Below are positions 8,449 through 18,165 of a stretch of DNA of 64,000 bases, one piece after another. The translations under genes were made by a program, and so were the position numbers. Location: the NCBI RefSeq assembly GCF_024054555.1, contig NZ_JAMXLY010000001.1, positions 1 through 64,000 of the forward strand, in the 5' to 3' direction. The notes below the pieces were generated by a model that ran no database searches, was not told where the DNA came from, and saw nothing but the letters and a program-made list of their open reading frames with translations. Numbering within the stretch: the first letter of the stretch is position 1; each line of letters starts with the position of its first letter. Source of the DNA: Segatella cerevisiae (GTDB lineage Bacteria; Bacteroidota; Bacteroidia; Bacteroidales; Bacteroidaceae).

Positions 8449-10116
8449 ATGAACGAAAATATTCCTAGTTTAAACGCGTTAATCGAAAAAAGTATCATTG
8501 AGCATTGGAATCTTGATGCCTTGACTGACTATAAAGGAAAGACGCTCCAATTTAATGATGTAGCCAGAAAAATAGAGAAACTCCATATCTTATTTGAATA
8601 TTCCGGAGTAAAAAGAGGTGATAAGATTGCACTTTGCGGACGCAACAGCGCCTGCTGGGCCGTCGCCTTCTTAGCTACCCTGACCTATGGCTGTGTAGCA
8701 GTGCCTATCCTCCATGAATTTACACCGGATCAAATTGAGAATATCGTCAACCATTCTGACGCCAAACTCCTCTTTGTGGGTGACATCGTCGCTACAGAAA
8801 TAGATGCGACAAAAATGCCGAACCTGGAAGGGATCATCTACATCCCCGACTATTCATTGGTGCTCAGCCATACGGACAAACTGACTTATGCCAGAGAGCA
8901 TCTGAATGAGATCTTCGGGCAGAGATTCCCGAAATATTTCAGACAAGAACATGTGCACTATTACCATGAACAAAGTCCTGAGGAGATGGCATTGATCAAC
9001 TACACCAGCGGGACGACCGGGTTTTCCAAGGGCGTCATGATACCCTATCGGGCACTGTGGAGCAATTACGACTTCGCCATGCAGGTTTTAGGAGACCGTA
9101 TAAAACAGGGATGCAAGACCATCTGTATCCTCCCCATGGCTCACATGTATGGGATGGCATTCGAATTTCTGTTCGAAATCCTCCGTGGCGTCCATATTTA
9201 TTTCCTGACTCGCCTGCCGAGTCCTACTATCATTGCCCACGCCTTTACGGAGATACAGCCTTCTCTGATTTTATCCGTTCCCCTGATCATCGAGAAAATT
9301 ATCCGCAGACAGGTCTTCCCAAAGATACAAAACAGCAAGATCCGCCTTCTCCTGAATATGCCTGTTGTCGGCAAAAAGGTCAGGGAAAAGATCAAAGAAC
9401 AGGTCGAAAAATCTTTTGGAGGCAACTTTTATGAGATCATCATTGGCGGAGCTGCACTGAACCAAGAAGTGGAGTCTTTTCTTCACCAGATCAATTTCCC
9501 TTATACTGTAGGCTACGGTGCTACCGAAACAGCACCGATCATGTGCTATTCCGACTGGCAAACTTTTGTACAAGGCTCTTGCGGCAGACCTGTCGTACAC
9601 ATGCAACTGCGTATCGTCAGCCCTGATCCGGAGCACATACCTGGAGAAATTCTGGCAAAAGGATTGAATGTCATGCTGGGTTATTATAAAGATCCCGAAA
9701 CGACGAAGAAGACCATTGACAAGGATGGCTGGTATCACACCGGTGACCTGGGAACAATGGATGCAGAGGGAAACCTGTTTATCAAGGGCAGATCAAAGAC
9801 CATGCTGCTCGGCTCTAACGGACAGAACATCTACCCTGAAGAGATTGAGGACAAATTGGACTCACTTTCTCTTGTCAGTGAATGTCTGGTGATCCAAGAT
9901 GACCAAAAACTCATAGGACTGGTCTATCCGGACTATGAAACGGTGAAATCACTTGGACTGTCCGGTGATGACTTGAAAAGCATCTTGGAACAAGACCGTC
10001 AGGAGTTGAACACGCAAATGCCTATATACAGTAAGATAGCTGAAATCAGAATACAAAAAGAGGAATTTCAGAAGACACCTAAAAAGAGTATCAAAAGGTA
10101 TCTCTACGAGAAATAG
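8449..10116 (+). CDS. AMP-binding acyl-CoA synthetase-like protein, copy 2
   Basis: A 555-residue paralogue of the preceding gene, collinear over its whole length and clearly a tandem duplication. Shared blocks include VARKIEKLHILFE, GDKIA(L/I)CGRNSA, ATLTYG, TSGTTGFSKGVM, RLPSP, GQNIYPEEIEDKL and KTPKKSIKRYLY, so all ANL catalytic motifs are intact in both copies. Differences cluster around the acyl-pocket side (for example NFPYTVGYGATETAPIMCYSDWQTF here against HFPITVGYG in copy 1), so the copies may differ in substrate. It is probably translated from the same mRNA as copy 1. There is no acyl-carrier protein or beta-oxidation gene nearby to suggest the pathway. Confidence 0.85.
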   Translation: MNENIPSLNALIEKSIIEHWNLDALTDYKGKTLQFNDVARKIEKLHILFEYSGVKRGDKIALCGRNSACWAVAFLATLTYGCVAVPILHEFTPDQIENIVNHSDAKLLFVGDIVATEIDATKMPNLEGIIYIPDYSLVLSHTDKLTYAREHLNEIFGQRFPKYFRQEHVHYYHEQSPEEMALINYTSGTTGFSKGVMIPYRALWSNYDFAMQVLGDRIKQGCKTICILPMAHMYGMAFEFLFEILRGVHIYFLTRLPSPTIIAHAFTEIQPSLILSVPLIIEKIIRRQVFPKIQNSKIRLLLNMPVVGKKVREKIKEQVEKSFGGNFYEIIIGGAALNQEVESFLHQINFPYTVGYGATETAPIMCYSDWQTFVQGSCGRPVVHMQLRIVSPDPEHIPGEILAKGLNVMLGYYKDPETTKKTIDKDGWYHTGDLGTMDAEGNLFIKGRSKTMLLGSNGQNIYPEEIEDKLDSLSLVSECLVIQDDQKLIGLVYPDYETVKSLGLSGDDLKSILEQDRQELNTQMPIYSKIAEIRIQKEEFQKTPKKSIKRYLYEK

Positions 10117-10287
10117 AATACTGTGGAAAGTACTTCAAGTGATCTGATTTCACTTCAGAAAAGAGCATAAAATCCAATTGTTCCTGCAAGAACCAAAAGG
10201 TTTCCTGCAGCAAGCGTTTTTCATTGTCCTTAGAAGAACTTCCGGGGAAGTTGTAAGACTTCGGAAATTTAAAATTCAGTGTGTGGC

Positions 10288-10887
10288 CTAACCCTCATTG
10301 AGCGTTGCCGTGCGGACACGACTTAGCGTCTCAGGCGTCATCTGCAGATAGTTGGCTATATAATTTAAGGGAGCACGCAACACGACCTGAGGATTCAATT
10401 GGCAGATCTTCTTATAACGCGCCTGGGCTGTCTCAAAACGGACGAGATCAGCATGCACCTGGGAAATGATCAAACTCTCTTCGAGTATTTTACGATAGAG
10501 CATCTGGATATTGACATTGTGGATAGCCTCCTCTTCCAGTCGCTTTTTAGGCAAAGCATAGATCAGCGAAGGTTCCAATGCCTCCACTTGCAACTTGGAA
10601 GGTTCTTCTTTGAAGAGACTTTCTATACACATGAAGATCGACCTGTCCACTCCCAGATGCTCAGTCACTTCTTTACCGTTCTTGAAATAGAACTGGCGGA
10701 TCAACCCATGCCAAATATAATAGATGCATTTGCAAACTTCTTTTTCATGGATGATCATGTCCCCTTTGGCAAACTTCATAGGAACTAGAATTCCTTCCAA
10801 GGTCGTCAGTTCGTCATGGGTCATTGTACTGTACTTTCGTGCAAGCTCTCGAGCTATGTCCCGTGTAGTTACAGCTAATTCTTTCAT
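10288..10887 (-). CDS. Crp/Fnr-family transcriptional regulator
   Basis: Protein of 199 residues: an N-terminal cyclic-nucleotide-binding-type beta-roll (about residues 25-125, with FAKGDMIIHEKEVCKCIYYI and LIRQFYFKNGKEVTEHLG), a long dimer helix, and a short C-terminal helix-turn-helix (APLNYIANYLQMTPETLSRVR). The effector-binding residues of true Crp are not recognisable, and there is no N-terminal cysteine cluster like that of FNR, so the ligand is unknown. The gene stands alone, convergent with the acyl-CoA synthetase pair. It is the only Crp/Fnr protein here and is one possible partner for the FNR-type palindrome upstream of the Flx-Hdr operon; that link is speculation. Confidence 0.8.
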   Translation of the reverse strand: MKELAVTTRDIARELARKYSTMTHDELTTLEGILVPMKFAKGDMIIHEKEVCKCIYYIWHGLIRQFYFKNGKEVTEHLGVDRSIFMCIESLFKEEPSKLQVEALEPSLIYALPKKRLEEEAIHNVNIQMLYRKILEESLIISQVHADLVRFETAQARYKKICQLNPQVVLRAPLNYIANYLQMTPETLSRVRTATLNEG

Positions 10888-10980
10888 ACTTCCTCCTTAT
10901 CAAAAATTACACTTATATCTCTCTTATTTATACTAATGCAAATTCAGGTTTAAAGATTTCTATTCCTGTTCATCAATTGC

Positions 10981-12777
10981 TCAGTCATCCAGTTTAAGCA
11001 CTGCCAGGAATGCCTTTTGAGGAACTTTGACATTACCGATCTGCTTCATACGTTTCTTACCGCGTTTCTGCTTTTCCAGCAGTTTTCTCTTTCGGCTCAC
11101 GTCACCGCCATAGCATTTGGCAGTCACGTCTTTGCGTACCTGTTTTACGGTCTCCCTGGCTATGATCTTGCCGCCAATGGCAGCTTGTATGGCGATATCA
11201 AATTGCTGACGAGGAATCAGATCCTTTAATCGCTCACAGATCTTCCGTCCGAAAGTGACAGAATTGCTTTCATGGGTGAGCGTTGACAGTGCATCCACAG
11301 GCTCACCGTTCAGCAGGATATCCAGTTTCACCAATTTGGAAGGCCTGTAAGAGTCCAAATGATAATCGAAGGAGGCATAACCTTTTGATATACTCTTCAA
11401 TTTATCATAGAAGTCAATGACAATCTCTCCCAGAGGCATCAGGAAATGAAGTTCTACACGGTCGCCACTGACATATTCCTGATTGATCAGTTCTCCCCGT
11501 TTATCCAGGCACAATTTCATAATGGGACCGATAAACTTGGTCGACGTGATGATACTGGCCCTAATAAAAGGTTCCTCCACATGCTCGATCAGCGTAGGGT
11601 CCGGCAGTCCGGCAGGATTGTGGACCTCCGTCATATTGCCTTGCTTGTCAAAGACCTTATAACTGACATTGGGAACAGTCGTGATGACATCCATATTGAA
11701 CTCACGGTCCAGACGCTCCTGGACAATCTCCATATGCAGCAGTCCCAGAAAGCCACAGCGGAATCCGAAACCTAAGGCTATGGAACTTTCCGGAGCAAAG
11801 GTCAGGGAAGCATCATTCAACTGGAGTTTCTCCAGAGAAGTGCGCAGGTTTTCATAATCATTGGGGTCTATAGGATAGACACCCGCAAAGACCATCGGCT
11901 TGACTTCTTGGAATCCTTCGATTGCTTTTTCACAGGGGCGTGCCGTCGAAGTGACAGTATCCCCCACCTTCACCTCCGTTGGATCCTTGATGCCTGTAAT
12001 GATATAACCTACCTCTCCAGTAGAAAGGACGTCACGAGGCACCAAGTCCATTTTCAGGACACCGACTTCCTCGGCCACATATTGCATGCCCGTATTGAAG
12101 AGTTCCACTTTCTCGCCCTTCTTGATGAAGCCGTTGTCGACTTTGCAAAGGATGATGATACCGCGGAAAGGATTATACAGAGAATCAAATATCAAAGCCT
12201 GGGTAGCAGAATGACGCTCTCCTACAGGATGAGAGATACGCTGGACTATAGCCTCCAGAATGGCGTCTACCCCTTCACCGGTCTTGGCAGATGCTCTCAA
12301 AATATCTTTATGGTCACAACCGATCAAGTCAACGATCTCATCCTCCACTTCATCGGGCATGGCATTCGGCATATCTATCTTATTGATTACAGGGATAATA
12401 TCAAGATTATGGTCTACAGCCATATACAGATTGGAAATGGTCTGTGCCTGGACACCCTGAGTAGCATCGACGACCAGCAGCGCGCCCTCACAGGCAGCAA
12501 TGCTACGGGAAACTTCATAGGAGAAGTCCACATGTCCCGGAGTATCGATCAGATTGAGGATATAACTGTTATGGTCCTGAGCCGTATACTCCATCTGAAT
12601 GGCGTGACTCTTGATGGTAATACCACGTTCTCGCTCCAGATCCATATCATCCAGCATCTGCCCTTCAGTGATTTTGATGGTGTGTGTCTTTTCCAAAAGC
12701 CTGTCAGCTAAGGTAGATTTACCATGATCGATGTGGGCAATGATGCAAAAGTTTCTGATTCTACTGATATTATCCAT
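10981..12777 (-). CDS. lepA: elongation factor 4 (LepA)
   Basis: Ribosome-associated translational GTPase of 598 residues, the normal length. GTPase motifs are G1 AHIDHGKST, the switch region RGITIKSH, G3 DTPGHVDF and G4 NKID, followed by the EF-Tu-like domain 2, EF-G domains III and V, and the LepA-specific C-terminal domain ending [16 protein letters not shown]. It is involved in ribosome biogenesis or rescue of stalled translation; its precise role is debated. It has its own divergent promoter, facing a small lipoprotein gene. Confidence 0.97.
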   Translation of the reverse strand: MDNISRIRNFCIIAHIDHGKSTLADRLLEKTHTIKITEGQMLDDMDLERERGITIKSHAIQMEYTAQDHNSYILNLIDTPGHVDFSYEVSRSIAACEGALLVVDATQGVQAQTISNLYMAVDHNLDIIPVINKIDMPNAMPDEVEDEIVDLIGCDHKDILRASAKTGEGVDAILEAIVQRISHPVGERHSATQALIFDSLYNPFRGIIILCKVDNGFIKKGEKVELFNTGMQYVAEEVGVLKMDLVPRDVLSTGEVGYIITGIKDPTEVKVGDTVTSTARPCEKAIEGFQEVKPMVFAGVYPIDPNDYENLRTSLEKLQLNDASLTFAPESSIALGFGFRCGFLGLLHMEIVQERLDREFNMDVITTVPNVSYKVFDKQGNMTEVHNPAGLPDPTLIEHVEEPFIRASIITSTKFIGPIMKLCLDKRGELINQEYVSGDRVELHFLMPLGEIVIDFYDKLKSISKGYASFDYHLDSYRPSKLVKLDILLNGEPVDALSTLTHESNSVTFGRKICERLKDLIPRQQFDIAIQAAIGGKIIARETVKQVRKDVTAKCYGGDVSRKRKLLEKQKRGKKRMKQIGNVKVPQKAFLAVLKLDD

Positions 12778-12800
12778 GCTTTATCTCACTTTTTCGAACA

Positions 12801-12838
12801 CAAAGATACAAAGTTTTTGTTATTTCTTTGTATATTTG
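12801..12838. promoter_or_regulatory. divergent promoters, lepA and lipoprotein gene
   Basis: CAAAGATA at 12801-12808 is TATCTTTG on the minus strand (lepA). TATATTTG at 12831-12838 serves the plus-strand lipoprotein gene and sets its start at 12864 rather than at an upstream frame start. Confidence 0.65.
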
Positions 12839-12863
12839 CAGAAATAAAAAATTAAAATCACCA

Positions 12864-13328
12864 ATGAAAATACTTAGATTTCATTCTCATTCTACCGGTC
12901 ATTACTCAGCCGGTATATCGGCTGTGGGAATAGCCTGCCTCCTCAGTTTTGTCCTGTCTGCATGCCATGAGAGTCTGCCTGACCGTGCAGCGCGGGAAAG
13001 CAAGGAATATACTGAAAAATTCTGTCCTACGCCGGTTATCAATGATGAACGGACTGACAGTATGTCTTTCGACAAAGCCTCACTCACCATGAACTATTAC
13101 CGGACTCTTTCAGGAAAAGCGGATAATCCTAAAGTCATCCAGTTCAATGCCTCGAAATTAAGAAGTGTCTTGTTGAAAGCCTTGATCGATGATCCCAGTT
13201 CTAAAGCCTATAAAGACGCAGGTTTCAATTTCCACTTTCTCTATCGCTCAGCCAGTCACAAGGGCAAGACCTTGTTCGAAGTCACTTACACGCCTAAGAA
13301 CTATAAAGCCTCTCATGCCGGCAAATAA
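12864..13328 (+). CDS. small lipoprotein of unknown function
   Basis: A 154-residue protein with a type II signal peptide: a hydrophobic stretch (ISAVGIACLLSFVL) ends in the lipobox LSAC, placing the lipidated cysteine at about residue 34. The mature part is basic and mostly polar (DSMSFDKASLTMNYYRTLSG; KGKTLFEVTYTPKNY). It looks like a compact alpha/beta domain and has no motif I recognise. I chose the start at 12864 because the -7 element at 12831-12838 would put the transcript start downstream of the earlier in-frame start at 12828. It probably sits in the periplasm or outer membrane. It is monocistronic and ends at a strong bidirectional terminator. Confidence 0.7.
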   Translation: MKILRFHSHSTGHYSAGISAVGIACLLSFVLSACHESLPDRAARESKEYTEKFCPTPVINDERTDSMSFDKASLTMNYYRTLSGKADNPKVIQFNASKLRSVLLKALIDDPSSKAYKDAGFNFHFLYRSASHKGKTLFEVTYTPKNYKASHAGK

Positions 13329-13500
13329 GCACGGGGTAGTTTGATGAAAATGCTCGGGCTTCCGTGGGGCAAGGCGCTTCTTTTCATAATAGCCATTTTC
13401 TCAAGAAGTCGGGCACTCTTATTTGGAATCACTAACCTTCCCTTATTGCCATATCGCAAAGGGGCTGTCTCACTCACATTTAACAGACTCTGATCCATTA

Positions 13501-13550
13501 AAAAAGGATGCAAGGACTGACCTGCATAACTCTGTCCTTGCATCCTTTTT
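13501..13550. terminator. bidirectional terminator
   Basis: Perfect 17-bp stem: AAAAAGGATGCAAGGAC (13501-13517) and its complement at 13534-13550. The A-tract on one side and T-tract on the other can stop transcription from both the lipoprotein gene and the opposing TSCPD gene. Confidence 0.85.
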
Positions 13551-13610
13551 CAAATGGAAAACCTACTCAGGTTCTCTGGGATGATAATAATATAATAAGG
13601 TGAAAACTCC

Positions 13611-13862
13611 TCAATAACCCATCTTCTCTAAGGCATGAGCCAACTGATCCGGACAACTGGTGGATTTCTTTCCACAGAGGATACCTTTCAACCGCTTCTT
13701 GACTTCTGAAGCTTTCATTCCCCTGACCAAAGAACAAATACCTTTCGTGTTTCCGTCACAGCCCCCGGTAAAGCGTACGTCTCCGATGTTTCCATCATCG
13801 TTGACGTCCACATCTATCCAAAAGCTGCATGTGCCTTGTGTCTTATATCTTAAATGAGCCAT
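13611..13862 (-). CDS. TSCPD-domain protein (TIGR03905-like)
   Basis: A small 83-residue protein carrying the TSCPD motif near its C-terminus (KKSTSCPDQLAHAL) and TGGCDGNTKGICSLVRGM in the middle, with conserved cysteines. This short domain also occurs at the end of some adenosylcobalamin-dependent ribonucleotide reductases. As a stand-alone protein its role is unknown; the cysteines could bind a metal. Its ATG overlaps the yebC stop by one base (TGATG on the minus strand), so the two are translationally coupled. Confidence 0.8.
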   Translation of the reverse strand: MAHLRYKTQGTCSFWIDVDVNDDGNIGDVRFTGGCDGNTKGICSLVRGMKASEVKKRLKGILCGKKSTSCPDQLAHALEKMGY

Positions 13863-14608
13863 CAGGCTTCTCCTTCCGTATCTTCTTCGGGTTTCATATT
13901 CGTATATACATTCTGGACGTCATCGAATTCCTCCAACTTCTCTTCCATCTCGTTGATGGTCGCACGCTGCTCAGGAGTGACTTCCTGCTGATCTTTAGGG
14001 ATACGGGTAAACTCTGCTGCAGTGATTTCGTAACCATTGTCTTCCAGATATTTCTGAATATCCGCGAAACACTTCGGGTCACCGTAGATGGTAATTTCAT
14101 CGTTCTCTTCATCGTCATCATAATCATCATCGACACCATAGTCAATCAGATCAAGAATCAGATTATCCATATCCATATCCTTTTTCTTCTTGAAAGAGAA
14201 TACGCATTTATGGTCGAAGAGGAAACTCAATGAACCCTGTTTGCCTAAGTTACCATTGAACTTATTGAAAACAGAACGGACATCTGCCACCGTACGTGTC
14301 GTGTTGTCTGTCAGTGTATCCACAAAGACTGCTATTCCATGAGGGCCATAACCTTCATAAGAAACTTCTTTATATTCACTTTGGTCTTTGCCTTGGGCGT
14401 TTTTGATGGCACGGGCGATATTGTCCTTCGGCATGTTCTCCCGTTTGCAGGTAGCGATGATTGCACGAAGATTAGGATTATTCTCTGGATCTGCTCCTCC
14501 TTCTTTAACGGCAATCGTTATTTGCTTACCTAATTTCGTAAACGTACGGGCCATGTGACCCCATCTTTTCAATTTCGTAGCTTTACGATATTCAAATGCT
14601 CTTCCCAT
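13862..14608 (-). CDS. yebC: YebC/PmpR-family protein
   Basis: A 248-residue member of the YebC/TACO1 family. These bind DNA or ribosomes; family members act as transcriptional regulators and some relieve stalling at proline stretches. The N-terminus MGRAFEYRKATKLKRWGHMA, followed by KEGGADPENNPNLR and YEGYGPHGIA, is characteristic. Unlike the Escherichia coli form, it has a strongly acidic insertion (DYGVDDDYDDDEENDE, about residues 171-186) and an acidic C-terminal tail. It lies 53 bases after pheT on the same strand and is coupled to the TSCPD gene. Confidence 0.92.
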   Translation of the reverse strand: MGRAFEYRKATKLKRWGHMARTFTKLGKQITIAVKEGGADPENNPNLRAIIATCKRENMPKDNIARAIKNAQGKDQSEYKEVSYEGYGPHGIAVFVDTLTDNTTRTVADVRSVFNKFNGNLGKQGSLSFLFDHKCVFSFKKKKDMDMDNLILDLIDYGVDDDYDDDEENDEITIYGDPKCFADIQKYLEDNGYEITAAEFTRIPKDQQEVTPEQRATINEMEEKLEEFDDVQNVYTNMKPEEDTEGEA

Positions 14609-14661
14609 TGGAGTAATATTTTTGTCTAAAAAACTTTATTATGAATGAATATATGAATGAA

Positions 14662-17130
14662 TTATCTCAATTCGGCATTCAGTTGAGTCGTCAACTGATG
14701 GATCAGTTTTTTCATTACTGAATCTATAGCCTTATCCGTCAAGGTCTTCGTATCATCCTGAAGGATAAAGTTAATGGCATAACTCTTCTTTCCCGCAGGC
14801 AGGTTTTTGCCTTCGTAGACATCGAAGAGTTCCACCCTTTTCAGGAGTTTCTTCTCTGTCTTATGGGCGATCTGCTCGATCTGACTGAACTCGATGTTCT
14901 TGTCTATCAACAAGGCCAGATCTCGGCTAACTACCGGATATTTACTGACCTCCTTGAACTCAAACTTGATTCTGTGTATGGCCCGAGCCAAAGCCGTGAG
15001 GTCGAAATCAGCAAAGAACACATCTTGCTCTAAGGCAAATGCTTTCTTGATCTTCAGGTCTACCACACCGGCTTCTGCCAATACGGCACCTTGATGGGTC
15101 TCGTATCTCAAACCTCTGGAATAGATATTATCCTCACTGCGTTTGACTACCAGTGTGTCGGCATTCAGACCACAGACGTGGAAGATATTCTCTACGTAGG
15201 CTTTCAATTCAAAGAAACTGCTGTCTTCATCAGGATGAGTCCAAGAACCTTCTGCACGCTTTCCAGTCACCCAAAGTCCGAGATGATGAGACTGCTGATA
15301 AGCATTGATAGGATGTTCAGGTGTTCTCTTTGCTGCATCATAATGATAGCAGTTGCCGATCTCGAAGAATTTCAGATTCGGATTCTTCCGATGGACATTC
15401 CTGACAATACTCTCCAAACCGCCGAAAAGCAGAGTCTGGCGCATTACGCCTAGATCAGAACTCAAAGGATTCATGATTTTCACCGCTGTCTCCCAAGGAT
15501 ATTTGTTGAGTTGATTATCTTGATAATAGGTGGTCTTTGTCAAAGAATTATTCATGATTTCAAAGAAACCGCAACCGACAAGCAATTCTGATAAATGGTT
15601 TTCCAAATCTGCTTTCCGGTCCTCTTCGCCCTGGATATTCAAGGAACTCTTCAAAGTCAAAGGAATTTCCACATTATTATATCCGTAAATGCGCAGGATA
15701 TCTTCGACCACATCACAGGGGCGCTGAACATCTACCCGATAAGCAGGAACAACGAGATCGAGTCCCTCGGCATCCTCAGTCTTGATCTTCATCTCAAGAC
15801 TTGTCACAATCTCTTTGAGGGTCTCCCGCTCAAGTTTCTTACCGATCAAACGGTCACAGTATTCGTAATTCAAGCGGACGTCAAAATCTTTGAGAGGTTC
15901 AGGGTATACATCCTTTATCTGCATACTCACCTTTCCGCCTGCCAATTCCTTACAGAGAATTGCAGCTTGCTTCAAGGCATAGATGATGCCATTGGGATCT
16001 ATCCCACGCTCAAATCTATAACTGGCATCTGTACTCAAGCCATGACGGCGGGCGCTCTTTCGAATCCATGTCGGATGGAAATAGGCACTCTCCAAAACCA
16101 CATTACGGGTAGACTCATACGTTCCGGAACCTTTTCCTCCGAAAATCCCGGCTATGCACATCGGCTCTTCTGCATTGCAAATACTCAGGTCATGGGTGCC
16201 CAGCGTATGCTCCACACCATCCAAAGTGACGAATTTCGTTCCTTCGGGTTGAGTACGGACAACGATCTTACGACCTTTCACCATATCTGCATCAAAGCAA
16301 TGCATCGGCTGCCCGTAGGCCATCATGATATAATTCGTAATATCTACGATGTTGTTAATCGGCCTCAAACCGATCACCCGCAACTTATCCTGCAGCCATT
16401 TCGGACTTTCTTTCACATCGCAATCCGTAATGCTGACACAGGCATAGCGCTTGCAGGCTTCCGTATTCTCTATCTCGACATCAATGGGGAAATCATTATT
16501 GTCAACTTTGAAAGACTGACAGTCAGGCCGATGCAAACTGGTCTTGTAGCCGTTTCTCTTCAGCCATGCATACAGGTCTCTTGCGACGCCGTAATGGCTG
16601 AGGGCATCCCCACGATTGGCAGTAATGTCGATCTCTATCACCCAATCACTTTCCAAATGATAATATTCAGCAGCGGGCGTCCCTACTTTCACATCGTCAG
16701 GAAGGACAATGATGCCGGAATGGTCAGTGCCGACACCAATCTCGTCTTCGGCACAGAGCATACCATAACTTTCCACGCCACGCAACTTTGCCTTTTTGAT
16801 GAGCACTTCATGATCCCCATCATAAAGCACACAACCCAGATCTGCAACGATCACTTTCTCACCTGCAGCGACATTCGGAGCACCGCAAACGATCTGACTC
16901 GGTGTACCTTTTCCAAGGTCTACTGTCGTGATGTGCATGTGATCTGAATTAGGATGAGGCTCACAAGTCAGAACCTTTCCGACGTACAGCCCTTTCAGTC
17001 CACCCTTGACAGACTGGACCTCTGTTAGTGCATCAACCTCAAGACCTGTGGATGTCAGCGCGTCCGCTGTCGCCTGAGGTGTCAGGTCGAAATCCACATA
17101 TTCTTTTAGCCATTTATAAGAAATATTCAT
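14662..17130 (-). CDS. pheT: phenylalanine--tRNA ligase beta subunit
   Basis: An 822-residue subunit of the alpha2-beta2 enzyme charging tRNA-Phe. Domains in order: an N-terminal tRNA-binding OB fold (about 40-150, LTCEPHPNSDHMHITTVDLG), the B3/B4 editing domain (ARRHGLSTDASYRFERGID nearby), the B5 domain, the catalytic-like core, and the C-terminal anticodon-binding FDX-ACB domain (KYPVVSRDLALLIDKNIEF). Normal length for the long bacterial form. pheS is not adjacent, which is usual in this phylum. A TACTTTTG -7 element lies at complement 17163-17170. Confidence 0.96.
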   Translation of the reverse strand: MNISYKWLKEYVDFDLTPQATADALTSTGLEVDALTEVQSVKGGLKGLYVGKVLTCEPHPNSDHMHITTVDLGKGTPSQIVCGAPNVAAGEKVIVADLGCVLYDGDHEVLIKKAKLRGVESYGMLCAEDEIGVGTDHSGIIVLPDDVKVGTPAAEYYHLESDWVIEIDITANRGDALSHYGVARDLYAWLKRNGYKTSLHRPDCQSFKVDNNDFPIDVEIENTEACKRYACVSITDCDVKESPKWLQDKLRVIGLRPINNIVDITNYIMMAYGQPMHCFDADMVKGRKIVVRTQPEGTKFVTLDGVEHTLGTHDLSICNAEEPMCIAGIFGGKGSGTYESTRNVVLESAYFHPTWIRKSARRHGLSTDASYRFERGIDPNGIIYALKQAAILCKELAGGKVSMQIKDVYPEPLKDFDVRLNYEYCDRLIGKKLERETLKEIVTSLEMKIKTEDAEGLDLVVPAYRVDVQRPCDVVEDILRIYGYNNVEIPLTLKSSLNIQGEEDRKADLENHLSELLVGCGFFEIMNNSLTKTTYYQDNQLNKYPWETAVKIMNPLSSDLGVMRQTLLFGGLESIVRNVHRKNPNLKFFEIGNCYHYDAAKRTPEHPINAYQQSHHLGLWVTGKRAEGSWTHPDEDSSFFELKAYVENIFHVCGLNADTLVVKRSEDNIYSRGLRYETHQGAVLAEAGVVDLKIKKAFALEQDVFFADFDLTALARAIHRIKFEFKEVSKYPVVSRDLALLIDKNIEFSQIEQIAHKTEKKLLKRVELFDVYEGKNLPAGKKSYAINFILQDDTKTLTDKAIDSVMKKLIHQLTTQLNAELR

Positions 17131-17162
17131 TATAATGATTTTATATATTCTCTGAAACGTTG

Positions 17163-17170
17163 CAAAAGTA
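17163..17170 (-). promoter_or_regulatory. -7 element of pheT
   Basis: CAAAAGTA on the plus strand reads TACTTTTG on the minus strand, 33 bases before the pheT ATG. Confidence 0.5.
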
Positions 17171-17365
17171 CGAAAAAATCAGTATATAAGCAAATTTTTC
17201 AGGAACTTGCTCTCAATTTCTTAGTCTGAAATCCTTATATTTTAACCGTCTCATCCAACTTCCTCTTCATTTCACAATGAATTGATAATCATACTTCAGG
17301 AGGGCAATGCGTCCAGAATGACAAATCCGGGGCAAACGGCGGAGTCGTTTCCGTGAGGGCCTTTC

Positions 17366-18004
17366 TCATCTCTTACACCAAACTTTCTCTAAAGCATCTT
17401 TCAGGAAATCCACAGCCCCGGTCACGCCAAGCACCCCTACGTTAAGTGTCAGGTCATAATTGCGGGTATCGTACCACTCCCGCCCGGAAAAAGTCCGGGT
17501 ATAGAGTTGACGGGTATAGTCATTGTCCCTGATCATCCGGCGTGCCTCCTCTTCCCTGACGTTATACCGCTGCTCCACTGATTTGATACGGTCTTCCAAA
17601 GGCGCATAGACAAACACCTTCAATGTCCGGGGATAGTCCTTGAAGACATGAAAGCCGCAGCGTCCCACGACTATACAACTTTCTTTATGGGCAATCTCTT
17701 TCATTGTCTGTACCTGCACGAAGAAGAGCTGACGCGAAGTCATTTCTCCGCTACTAGCCGAATAGTCGTGACGGCTCGTATAATCCTGATAGAATTTGGC
17801 AAAGTCCTCCCACCAAGAAGGGTGTTCGAATTCCAGTTTTTCCGTTTGCGCCCTAGTCAGGTTGTACCTTTCTGCAACAGCTTTCAGAATTTGATTGTCT
17901 ATCAATTTCACATGAAGTTGACGTGCAAGTTGGCGCCCGATTTCATGTCCACCTGAACCGAATTCTCGGTTAATGGTAATAATAAAATGATCTGGATTTT
18001 TCAT
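17366..18004 (-). CDS. cytidylate-kinase-like family protein
   Basis: A 212-residue P-loop protein of the Cytidylate_kin2 family. The loop is NREFGSGGHEIGRQLA near the N-terminus; the mid region has CIVVGRCGFHVF, and an arginine-rich lid follows (EQRYNVREEEARRMIRDND). The fold is that of nucleoside monophosphate kinases, but the GxxGxGKS motif is the looser GSGGHEIG form and the substrate is unproved. I chose the ATG at 18004 because TATCTTTG lies at complement 18066-18073; a longer frame would begin upstream of transcription. It is a separate transcript from its neighbours. Confidence 0.75.
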   Translation of the reverse strand: MKNPDHFIITINREFGSGGHEIGRQLARQLHVKLIDNQILKAVAERYNLTRAQTEKLEFEHPSWWEDFAKFYQDYTSRHDYSASSGEMTSRQLFFVQVQTMKEIAHKESCIVVGRCGFHVFKDYPRTLKVFVYAPLEDRIKSVEQRYNVREEEARRMIRDNDYTRQLYTRTFSGREWYDTRNYDLTLNVGVLGVTGAVDFLKDALEKVWCKR

Positions 18005-18065
18005 GGTAGTAAAGTTAAAATGAACTTTCCCGATAGACGGGTTTCTGAGCTTTCCGAATACAATA

Positions 18066-18073
18066 CAAAGATA
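18066..18073 (-). promoter_or_regulatory. -7 element of the cytidylate-kinase-like gene
   Basis: CAAAGATA on the plus strand is a perfect TATCTTTG on the minus strand and supports the 18004 start. Confidence 0.6.
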
Positions 18074-18112
18074 CGAAAAAATCAATTATCCCAATACTTT
18101 AACCGATTTCTT

Positions 18113-18145
18113 TCTAAAAAAATGCAGGCAGAATCTGCCTGCATC
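18113..18145 (-). terminator. terminator of the FAD oxidoreductase gene
   Basis: ATGCAGGCAG (18122-18131) and CTGCCTGCAT (18135-18144) form a tight hairpin with a three-base loop. On the minus strand it is followed by a T-run (the A-run at 18116-18121). Confidence 0.85.
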
Positions 18146-18165
18146 AAAACCTATCGAATTCTATT

